A stretch of DNA of 8,394 nucleotides from Paracoccaceae bacterium (GTDB lineage Bacteria > Pseudomonadota > Alphaproteobacteria > Rhodobacterales > Rhodobacteraceae). The position numbers and the translations under genes are program-made. Positions 1 through 6,640 of the stretch are shown here, piece by piece. The notes under the pieces are model-generated. The model was not told the origin of the DNA and did not search any database. It worked only from the letters and a program-made list of their open reading frames with translations. The stretch covers positions 1 to 8,394 of the forward strand of contig JAHELH010000095.1 of NCBI GenBank assembly GCA_024644285.1, in the 5' to 3' direction. The number at the start of each line of letters is the position of its first letter. Position 1 is the first letter of the stretch.

Positions 1-59
1 GGTGCGAACGGTTCGGTCCGGGGCGTCGATCTCAGAAAAATGAAAAACACTGCCAACTT

Positions 60-64
60 GGAGG
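60..64 (+). promoter_or_regulatory. Ribosome binding site of the TRAP binding-protein gene
   Basis: A GGAGG sequence sits nine bases before the ATG at 74. It is a strong Shine-Dalgarno match and fixes the start of the solute-binding protein. The rest of the 73-base leader shows no promoter boxes I can call with confidence. It holds a short perfect inverted repeat (CGAAC, one base, GTTCG at 5-15) and an A-rich stretch at 35-50. Confidence 0.8.
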
Positions 65-73
65 TACTATCAC

Positions 74-1162
74 ATGCTACGTCGCAAATTCCTGAAAGGC
101 GCGGCCCTGGCCGGGACCGGTGCGGCCCTGGCCTCGCCGGCGGTGGCGGCCAGCCACGCCAAGACCCTGACGATCGTGTCGACCTGGCCGCGGGACTTCC
201 CGGGACTGGGTATCTCGGCGCAGCGCCTGGCGCAGCGGATCACCGACATCTCTGACGGCGCGCTGGTCACCGAATATTTCGCGGCCGGTGAGCGGGTCGG
301 CGCGTTCGACGTGTTCGACGAAGTGGCCAGCGGCAACAGCCAGGCCTATATCGGCGCGGAATATTACTGGCTGGGCAAGCATCCGGCCTATGGCTACTTC
401 ACCGCGGTGCCGTTCGGCATGACCGCGACCGAGCACAATGCGTGGATCAAGTTCGCCGGCGGCCAGGAGCTGTGGGACGAACTGGCCGGCGGGTTCGGCC
501 TGAAGGGCCTGCTGTGCGGCTCGACCGGCACCCAGGCCGGCGGCTGGTTCAACAAGGAAATCGAAAGCCCCGACGACCTGCAGGGCCTGAAGATGCGGAT
601 CCCGGGCCTGGGCGGCACCGTGATGTCGAAGCTGGGCGTGTCGACCGTGTCGCTGCCGGGCGGCCAGATCTACGAGAACCTCGTCTCGGGCGCCGTCGAC
701 GCGACCGAGTGGGTCGGTCCCTACAACGACTACTTCATGAAGTTCTACGAGGCGGCCAAGTACTACTACACCGCCGGCATGCACGAGCCTGGCGCGGCGC
801 TGGGCTTTGTGATGAACGCCAGCTGGTGGGGCGGCCTGTCGGACTGGGAGAAGGCGGTGATCACCGCGGCCTGCATGGAAGAGAACGCCGCCCAGTACGA
901 AGAGACCGTCGCCAAGAACGGCGAGTACCTGCAGCGCCTGATCAACGATCACGGCGTCGAGGTGCGCGACTTCAACGAGGACATCTGGGACGCCTTCGGC
1001 GATGCCGCGGCGGAGGTCTTCGAGGAGACCCGCGCGCATTCCGACCTGGCGGCGAAGATCGACGATGCCTTCCAGTCGAAGCTGAAAGAGATCGGCGGCA
1101 TGATGGCGCAGTTCGAGGTCGCCTATGTCAACCAGCGCAACCGCGTGCTGGGACTGACCTGA
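74..1162 (+). CDS. dctP: TRAP transporter solute-binding protein, DctP family, TakP-like
   Basis: Periplasmic binding protein (362 aa) that captures a solute and delivers it to the TRAP membrane permease encoded just downstream. The N-terminus has a Tat leader: twin arginines with RRKFLK at residues 3-8, a hydrophobic Ala/Gly stretch to about 22, and an Ala-Val-Ala type cleavage site near 23-26. The mature part follows the DctP fold. Arg175 in KMRIPG is the family's conserved carboxylate-binding arginine. The stretch DATEWVGPYND (209-219), Gln154 and the HEPG motif (237-240) resemble the cation and ligand site of TakP from Rhodobacter sphaeroides, which binds pyruvate and other 2-oxoacids with sodium. 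That site match is from memory of the family, not an alignment. Length is normal. The Shine-Dalgarno at 60-64 supports the start. A small carboxylate, perhaps a 2-oxoacid, is the best guess for the ligand; a different organic acid is possible. The family call is very secure, the ligand is not. The symbol is a family name. Confidence 0.95.
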   Translation: MLRRKFLKGAALAGTGAALASPAVAASHAKTLTIVSTWPRDFPGLGISAQRLAQRITDISDGALVTEYFAAGERVGAFDVFDEVASGNSQAYIGAEYYWLGKHPAYGYFTAVPFGMTATEHNAWIKFAGGQELWDELAGGFGLKGLLCGSTGTQAGGWFNKEIESPDDLQGLKMRIPGLGGTVMSKLGVSTVSLPGGQIYENLVSGAVDATEWVGPYNDYFMKFYEAAKYYYTAGMHEPGAALGFVMNASWWGGLSDWEKAVITAACMEENAAQYEETVAKNGEYLQRLINDHGVEVRDFNEDIWDAFGDAAAEVFEETRAHSDLAAKIDDAFQSKLKEIGGMMAQFEVAYVNQRNRVLGLT

Positions 1163-1180
1163 GCGCAGTCTCGCGAAATC

Positions 1181-1208
1181 CGAGAGTCGGCCCCCGGGCC
1201 GGCTCTCG
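1181..1208 (+). terminator. Strong hairpin between P and Q genes (attenuator or mRNA stabiliser)
   Basis: Bases 1181-1192 pair with 1197-1208 to form a 12-bp stem with one G-U wobble and a four-base CCCG loop; nearly all other pairs are G-C or A-U. It lies 18 bases after the stop of the binding-protein gene. No run of T follows (the next bases are CCGTCTGACG), so it is not a classic intrinsic terminator. Hairpins at this place in transporter operons commonly protect the upstream mRNA or cause partial termination, so that binding protein is made in excess of permease; that role is inferred. The rest of the 126-base gap holds only the ribosome binding site AAGGGGGG at 1277-1284, ahead of the next gene. 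Confidence 0.6.
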
Positions 1209-1288
1209 CCGTCTGACGCAATGGGCAGCGGCAAAGACAGATCGGACCGACGGCGCAGACCGGCGGGGCGCGAGCAAGGGGGGACGCG

Positions 1289-2281
1289 ATGAGCACCACG
1301 ACCGATCCGGGGTTCCTGTCACCCTACGGGTTGCCCGCACCCACCACCCGCATATTCGGCTGGAGCATGCTGACGATTCTGGCCGCGTTCTTCCTCAACA
1401 ACCTGCTGGTCGTGGCGTTCGGCTTTCCGGGACTGGCGGACGTGACATTCGGCGACGCCAAGGCCTATTTGATGGCAGCGATCTACATCGCGGCCATCGT
1501 TCTGGCGGTCGTCTACGTGCTGCGCACATCCGAGCGCGCGTTGCGCTACGAGGCGCGCATGATCACGAATTTCAACGCCTACCTGATCCGCGCCTGCTAT
1601 TTCGCCGTCCTGTTCGTGGGCGTCACCGACGCCGTCATCGCCTTTCTGAGGGTCGAGGGTCTGCTATCGGTTCTGTTCCCGGAGGGGCTTGCCCGTGACC
1701 TGATCCGCGCGCAGTTCATCGGACCCTACATTCACATACCGCTGACGATCCTTGGCTTTGTCGTCGCCCTGTTCAGCAGGTCGCTGGGCTTCATCTGGCT
1801 GGCCCTGCTGATCGTGATCGCCGAATTGCTGATCGTCATTTCGCGTTTTGTCTTTTCCTATGAGCAGGCGCTGATGGGCGACCTGGTGCGGTACTGGTAC
1901 GCGGCGCTGTTCCTGTTCGCCTCGGCCTATACGCTGGTCGAAGAGGGCCATGTCCGGGTGGACGTGCTTTATGCGGGGTTCAATCCGCGCACGAAAGGCC
2001 GGGTCAATGCCATCGGTTCGATCCTTCTGGGCATCGTCACGATGTGGACCGTCATCCTGATCGGCATGGGCAGCAAGCAGGCGCTGATCAATTCGCCGAT
2101 TGCGAATTTCGAGATCAGCCAGACCGGGACCGCCGGAATGTTCATCAAGTACCAGATGGCGGGTTTCCTGGCGGTATTCGCGATCACCATGCTGATCCAG
2201 TTCGTCAGTTATCTGTTCGAGGCGGTCGCGGATGCCCGCGAAGAGCCCGGGCATGTCGAACACGAAGCCGCAGCGCACTAG
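1289..2281 (+). CDS. dctQ: TRAP transporter small permease, DctQ family, enlarged
   Basis: Inner-membrane small subunit of the TRAP transporter (330 aa), which pairs with the large permease to form the cation-driven transport unit. The recognisable DctQ part is the C-terminal half: four hydrophobic segments at about residues 167-188, 199-216, 243-262 and 288-310, with the signature EEGHVRVDV at 218-226 after the second. Typical DctQ proteins have about 150-230 residues and four helices. Here the first 165 residues add about four further hydrophobic segments (about 24-47, 60-79, 99-120, 145-163). The C-terminal tail (311-330) is charged and His/Glu/Ala-rich. The start has a good purine-rich ribosome site (AAGGGGGG) five bases upstream. 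The gene ends 12 bases before the large permease start, so the two are surely co-transcribed. DctQ identity is secure from the motif and position; the role of the N-terminal part is unknown. Confidence 0.9.
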   Translation: MSTTTDPGFLSPYGLPAPTTRIFGWSMLTILAAFFLNNLLVVAFGFPGLADVTFGDAKAYLMAAIYIAAIVLAVVYVLRTSERALRYEARMITNFNAYLIRACYFAVLFVGVTDAVIAFLRVEGLLSVLFPEGLARDLIRAQFIGPYIHIPLTILGFVVALFSRSLGFIWLALLIVIAELLIVISRFVFSYEQALMGDLVRYWYAALFLFASAYTLVEEGHVRVDVLYAGFNPRTKGRVNAIGSILLGIVTMWTVILIGMGSKQALINSPIANFEISQTGTAGMFIKYQMAGFLAVFAITMLIQFVSYLFEAVADAREEPGHVEHEAAAH

Positions 2282-2293
2282 GGGCCCCGGGAC
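2281..2293 (+). promoter_or_regulatory. Weak ribosome site in a GC palindrome before the large permease
   Basis: The 12-base gap between the small and large permease genes is GGGCCCCGGGAC plus the last base of the TAG stop. The only Shine-Dalgarno candidate is GGGG at 2281-2284, and it is part of the self-complementary octamer GGGGCCCC (2281-2288). Such a weak, possibly occluded site suggests that translation of the large permease depends on ribosomes finishing the small permease gene. This is an inference from spacing and sequence. Confidence 0.4.
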
Positions 2294-4951
2294 ATGGAGC
2301 TTTTCTTTCTCGCCGTTCTCGTCCTGCTGATGGCCATGGCGCTGGGCTCGGGCTTTCCCGTCGCCTTCGCGCTGCCCGGCTCTGCCATCATCACCATCGT
2401 CCTGGCCGCCGTCGCCGGTTATTTCGCCGTGGGCAGCATGGACGCCTATTTCCATTCCGGCGGGCCCAGCCAGTGGCTGACGGCAGGGGTGACGAACCTG
2501 CGCGGCGTCTATTGGGAAGTCGAGCGGGATACGCTGATCGCGATTCCGCTGTTCATTTTCATGGGCATCATGCTGCAGCGCTCGAAGATCGCCGAGGACC
2601 TGCTGGTGACCATGGCGCGGCTGTTCGGTCCGGTGCCGGGCGGCCTGGGCATTTCGGTGGTGTTCGTCGGTGCGCTGCTGGCCGCCACCACCGGCATCGT
2701 CGGCGCCACCGTGGTGGCGATGGGCCTGATCAGCCTGCCCGCGATGCTGCGCAACAACTATTCCCAGCCGCTGGCCACCGGCACCATCGCGGCCTCCGGC
2801 ACCCTGGGCCAGATCATCCCGCCCTCGATCGTGCTGATCATCCTGGCCGACCAGCTGGCCAACGCCGCCGACCAGGCCAGCACCCTGCGCAAGACCCTGC
2901 ACAAAGAGGCCACGGGCGAATTGTCGATGCCGTCGACCTTCGACGTGGGCAGCACCTCTGCGGGCGAGATGTTCCTGGGCGCCTTTGTCCCCGGCATCCT
3001 GCTGGTGCTGATCTACATGGTCTATATCCTGATCTTCGCGATGCTGCGGCCCCGGGCCGCGCCCGCAGTGCATTACGAGGGCGAGTGGGACCGAAGGTTC
3101 TGGGGCCAGGTGGTCCTGACGCTGGTGCCGCCGCTGGCGCTGATCTTTTTGGTGCTGGGCTCGATCATTTCCGGCATCGCCACGGTGAACCAGGCCGGCG
3201 CCATCGGCGCGGCGGGCGCGCTGATCATGGCGGGCTACCGTCTGCCCGAGGACAAGCCGATCACCTATGTCCCGGCGATCCTGGCGATCCTGGCTCTGGC
3301 GATGATCGGCTTCGCGCTGGCAAATTACCCGATGAACATCAAGGCCTACCTGGTGAACGGCGGCGATCCCACTGGCCTGTGGATCGGCAGCATCGGCAGC
3401 GTTCTGCTGCTGTTCGCGCTGACCTGGAGCGGCATCCGCGTGCTGCGGCTTGAAAACACCCTTCGCGAGGTGATGATCGACACCGCCAAGACCACGTCGC
3501 TGGTGTTCATCATCCTTCTGGGTGCGGCGATGCTGACCGCCGCCTTCCGGGCCTTCGGCGGCGAGGAGCTGGTGCGCGAGTTCCTCAACTCGCTGCCGGG
3601 CGGGTTCTGGACCCAGTTCATCATCGTCATGGCGGTGATCTTCCTGCTGGGCTTCTTCCTCGATTTCATCGAGATCGCGGTGGTCGTGGTGCCGATCGTG
3701 GCGCCGATCCTGCTGAGCGATCCCAGCGCCAACATCACCGCGGTCTGGCTGGGCGTGATGATCGGCCTGAACATCCAGACGTCGTTCCTGACGCCGCCCT
3801 TCGGGTTCGCGCTGTTCTACCTGCGCGGGGTCGCTCCGGCGGTCGTGAAGACGGTGCAGATCTACAAGGGCGTCATCGCCTTCATCATTCTGCAACTCGT
3901 GGCGCTGGCCATCGTCGGCTACTACCCGCCGCTGGTGAACTACCTGCCGAACCGGGTCAGTCTGCTGGGCGAGACGGCGCCGCCGCCGCGCAATCCGCAG
4001 CTGCAGATCTGCCTGGAGAACTACGTGCGCGACAAGGTGGCCGAAGAGGACGCGGCGATCCGGGCGGCGATCTCGTCGGCGCAGGCGCTGGACCTGTCGG
4101 CGCTGCCGGACCGCACGGCCCGCGAGCTGACCGAGGCCTTCGAGAGCGCCGAGGCGGCGCTGGCGGCGCTGGACGAGATATTCGTCGCCGACGACGCGGT
4201 GAATGCGGCGGCAGGCAATTACCGCCCTGCGCAGCAGACGGTCCGGACTCTGCAGAAGGACATGCGCAAGATCGACGCGGAGATCGATGTGCTGCGACAG
4301 CGCATTCGCTTCTTGCGCGGCGACGAGAACGAAGCCCGCCGCGAGGCGCTGGGAGAGCGGATCGCCGGGCTGCGCGAGGAGCACGAGGCGATCGAGGCGC
4401 GGATACCGGAGAGCTGGGAAGAGCAGCAGCGGGTGTTCAGCGAACTGACCCGGGCCGAGGAGGCCGCGCGCAACGCCTATCGCCGCGCCGCCGACGATGC
4501 CGTCGAGGCGCCGTCGGAGTTCCTGGCGGTGCTGGATGGCAACGAGACCTTCCTGGCGCTGGAGGACGATTTGCGCGCGCTGCGCGAGATGATCGCCAGC
4601 GGCGACCCCAAGACGGCGGAAGAGTCCGTCAGCGCGGTGTCGAGCCAGCTGTCCGCCGTAGAGGGAGCGAGCCCGGTGCGGTCCGACCTGTCGAAGGTGG
4701 GACGGGCACTGAGGGGCGCGACGGACCGCGAGGCGGCGCTGGAAAGCTACGACGAGGCGCTGGCCGAATACGAGGCGCAGCTGGAGTGGCGCCGCGCCGC
4801 GGAAGGCGAGCTTGCTGACGGTATCCGGCGATATGTGGCGGCGCTGAACGACAGCATAGGGGCGCGCCAGCAGCCGCGGCTCAGCCGCGAGCAGGCGCTT
4901 TACATCGCCGGGTGCAATGCATCGCATCGCGACCTGTCGCTGAACTTCTGA
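2294..4951 (+). CDS. dctM: TRAP transporter large permease, DctM family, with long soluble C-terminal region
   Basis: Large membrane subunit of the TRAP transporter, carrying the substrate and cation pathway through the inner membrane. Residues 1 to about 552 are hydrophobic and DctM-like. Recognisable pieces are IPLFIFMGIML (84-94), the glycine-rich GALLAATTGIVGATV (126-140), ASGTLGQIIPPSIVLI (167-182), GEMFLGAFVPG (224-234), QAGAIGAAGAL (300-310), LGFFLDFIEI (452-461) and QTSFLTPPFGFALFYLRG (495-512). The last two are typical of the mannitol/chloroaromatic subfamily. Usual DctM length is about 430 aa. This protein has a polar insert at about 190-223, an additional hydrophobic and loop region at about 320-380, and a soluble tail at 555-885. 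The tail is rich in Ala, Glu, Arg and Asp, has no membrane segment, and looks helical and coiled-coil forming, especially at 575-735 and 805-850. The reading frame is continuous and the tail keeps the same GC-rich coding pattern, so I see no frameshift. No domain is recognised in the tail. Confidence 0.93.
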   Translation: MELFFLAVLVLLMAMALGSGFPVAFALPGSAIITIVLAAVAGYFAVGSMDAYFHSGGPSQWLTAGVTNLRGVYWEVERDTLIAIPLFIFMGIMLQRSKIAEDLLVTMARLFGPVPGGLGISVVFVGALLAATTGIVGATVVAMGLISLPAMLRNNYSQPLATGTIAASGTLGQIIPPSIVLIILADQLANAADQASTLRKTLHKEATGELSMPSTFDVGSTSAGEMFLGAFVPGILLVLIYMVYILIFAMLRPRAAPAVHYEGEWDRRFWGQVVLTLVPPLALIFLVLGSIISGIATVNQAGAIGAAGALIMAGYRLPEDKPITYVPAILAILALAMIGFALANYPMNIKAYLVNGGDPTGLWIGSIGSVLLLFALTWSGIRVLRLENTLREVMIDTAKTTSLVFIILLGAAMLTAAFRAFGGEELVREFLNSLPGGFWTQFIIVMAVIFLLGFFLDFIEIAVVVVPIVAPILLSDPSANITAVWLGVMIGLNIQTSFLTPPFGFALFYLRGVAPAVVKTVQIYKGVIAFIILQLVALAIVGYYPPLVNYLPNRVSLLGETAPPPRNPQLQICLENYVRDKVAEEDAAIRAAISSAQALDLSALPDRTARELTEAFESAEAALAALDEIFVADDAVNAAAGNYRPAQQTVRTLQKDMRKIDAEIDVLRQRIRFLRGDENEARREALGERIAGLREEHEAIEARIPESWEEQQRVFSELTRAEEAARNAYRRAADDAVEAPSEFLAVLDGNETFLALEDDLRALREMIASGDPKTAEESVSAVSSQLSAVEGASPVRSDLSKVGRALRGATDREAALESYDEALAEYEAQLEWRRAAEGELADGIRRYVAALNDSIGARQQPRLSREQALYIAGCNASHRDLSLNF

Positions 4952-5020
4952 GCGACGGCGGGCGCCTTGGATTGGGGGAGACCTTAGAGCGCAGTGCCGG
5001 AGGATGCAGGCAGATCGGCC

Positions 5021-6595
5021 ATGGCGGCGGAGGAGACCGTCGACCTGTTCATCATCGGCGGCGGCATAAATGGCTGCGGCATCGCGCGCGATGCATCGGG
5101 GCGCGGGCTGAGCGTGGCACTGGCGGAGATGAACGATTTGGCCTCGGCGACGTCGTCTGCCTCGACCAAGTTGTTCCATGGCGGGCTGCGGTACCTGGAA
5201 TATTTCGAGTTCCGGCTGGTGCGCGAGGCGTTGATCGAGCGCGAGACGCTGTTGCGCGCGATGCCGCATATCAGCTGGCCGATGCGGTTTGTGCTGCCCT
5301 ATCACCACAGCATGCGGTTCGAGGGCGAGACGCCGACATCGAAGCTGCTGAACGTGGTGATGCCGTGGATGAGGGGGCGGCGTCCGGCCTGGCTGATCCG
5401 GCTGGGGCTGCTGATGTACGACACTCTGGGCGGCCGCAAGATCCTGCCGGGCACCAGCACGGTTGATCTGCCGACGGACCCGGCGGGCGCGCCCTTGAAC
5501 CCGAAATTCAAGAAGGCCTACGAATATTCCGATTGCTGGGTCGAGGACAGCCGGCTGGTTGCACTGAACGCGCGCGACGCCGCCGAGCGAGGCGCCGAGA
5601 TCATGGTGCGGACCAAGGTGGTCGCGGCCGAGCGGGACGGCGCGGCCTGGCTTGTGCACATCGAGGGCGCGGACGGCACCGCATCGACACGGCGCGCGCG
5701 GATGCTGGTCAATGCGGGCGGGCCGTGGGTTGGCGACATCCTGCACAACCGGGTGCATATCGACGCCCGCGAAGGCGTGCGCCTGGTGCGCGGCAGCCAT
5801 ATCGTGACCCGCAAGCTGTTCGATCACGGCAAGTGCTACTTCTTCCAGGGCACCGACGGGAGGATCATCTTCGCGATCCCCTATGAAACCGATTTCACCC
5901 TGATCGGAACGACGGACATGGAGGCCGAGGACCCGGACACCAGGCCGGTCTGCACCGACGAGGAGAAACGCTATCTGCTGGATTTCGCCTCGCAGTACTT
6001 CAAGGAGCCGGTCGAGGAAGACGACATCGTCTGGACCTATTCCGGTGTCCGGCCGCTCTATGACGACGGCGCCAAGTCGGCGACGGCCGCGACACGGGAC
6101 TACGTGCTGAAAGTCGACAGTGCGGGCGGGGCGCCGGTGCTAAACGTCTTCGGCGGCAAGATCACCACCTACCGGCGGCTGGCGGAAAGCGCGCTGGAAA
6201 AGATCGGCGAACACCTGGACGTGGCAAAGGGCAATTGGACCGCCGGCGTGCCGCTGGCGGGCGGTGATTTTCCCGTGCGTGGCGTGCCCGACCTGGTGGC
6301 TGAATTGCGGTCGAAATACCCGTTCCTCGACGACCGCTGGGCGCTGCGGCTGGTGCGCGCCTACGGCACTGAGGCCCGTGTGCTGCTGGAAGGGGCGCAG
6401 ACGGCGGCGGATCTGGGCCGGGATTTCGGAGCGACGCTGACCGAACGCGAGGTCGCCTGGCTGATGGACCGGGAATTCGCCCGCGAGGCCGCGGACGTGG
6501 TGTGGCGGCGGTCCAAGCTGGGGCTGCGGATGAGCGCGGAAGAGATCGCGGCGCTGGATGCCTGGATGGCGGCTCGTCTGACGGAAGACGGGTGA
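5021..6595 (+). CDS. glpD: Glycerol-3-phosphate dehydrogenase, FAD-dependent (aerobic type)
   Basis: Membrane-associated flavoenzyme that oxidises sn-glycerol 3-phosphate to dihydroxyacetone phosphate and passes electrons to quinone, in glycerol and glycerophospholipid catabolism. The protein (524 aa) matches E. coli GlpD (about 500 aa) along its length. It has the FAD-binding Rossmann motif IIGGGINGCGIARDA (11-25), ATSSASTKLFHGGLRYLE (43-60), EYSDCWVEDSRL (168-179), NAGGPWV (231-237), GSHIV (258-262), LIGTTDMEAED (294-304), WTYSGVRPL (338-346) and FGGKITTYRRLAE (377-389). A segment of about 20 residues at 100-120 is absent from E. coli GlpD. I chose the ATG at 5021 because it places the Rossmann motif as in E. 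coli GlpD. A GTG at 4994 in the same frame would add nine residues, and neither start has an ideally spaced ribosome site (GGAGG at 4999-5003, GGGGGAG at 4974-4980). Only 69 bases separate it from the large permease stop, with no clear terminator, so read-through from the TRAP operon is likely. Confidence 0.95.
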   Translation: MAAEETVDLFIIGGGINGCGIARDASGRGLSVALAEMNDLASATSSASTKLFHGGLRYLEYFEFRLVREALIERETLLRAMPHISWPMRFVLPYHHSMRFEGETPTSKLLNVVMPWMRGRRPAWLIRLGLLMYDTLGGRKILPGTSTVDLPTDPAGAPLNPKFKKAYEYSDCWVEDSRLVALNARDAAERGAEIMVRTKVVAAERDGAAWLVHIEGADGTASTRRARMLVNAGGPWVGDILHNRVHIDAREGVRLVRGSHIVTRKLFDHGKCYFFQGTDGRIIFAIPYETDFTLIGTTDMEAEDPDTRPVCTDEEKRYLLDFASQYFKEPVEEDDIVWTYSGVRPLYDDGAKSATAATRDYVLKVDSAGGAPVLNVFGGKITTYRRLAESALEKIGEHLDVAKGNWTAGVPLAGGDFPVRGVPDLVAELRSKYPFLDDRWALRLVRAYGTEARVLLEGAQTAADLGRDFGATLTEREVAWLMDREFAREAADVVWRRSKLGLRMSAEEIAALDAWMAARLTEDG

Positions 6596-6640
6596 CATCA
6601 CCCATCCTGCGCAAGATCGCTACGCCAAGGGCGGGGCGCG

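Noticed and set aside
77..1234. Open frame on the minus strand opposite the binding-protein gene.
   Set aside because: It is the antisense shadow of a clearly identified DctP gene, with an Arg/His/Val/Leu-rich product resembling no protein family.
442..1698. Plus-strand frame spanning from inside the binding-protein gene into the small permease gene.
   Set aside because: The product is Arg/Gly-rich out-of-frame translation and it crosses two confident genes. No ribosome site or family match.
2294..4951. Large permease as two genes joined by a sequencing error.
   Set aside because: The frame is open throughout, no start with a ribosome site was seen near the junction (about 3950), and the tail keeps the same codon style.
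4952..5020. Possible terminator or promoter between the large permease and glpD.
   Set aside because: No stable stem followed by T residues and no recognisable promoter boxes in this short GC-rich gap.
1664..5827. Very long open frame on the minus strand (over 1300 codons) opposite the TRAP permeases and glpD.
   Set aside because: Its predicted protein is low-complexity, rich in Arg, Gln, His and Asp, with no recognisable domain, and it lies wholly against well-supported genes. Long antisense frames are expected where codons favour G or C in third position, as here.
6596..6640. Possible bidirectional terminator between glpD and the oxidoreductase gene.
   Set aside because: Convergent genes often share one, but the only stem is CGCC-AAG-GGCG (6623-6633), four base pairs with no T run. 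Too weak to call.
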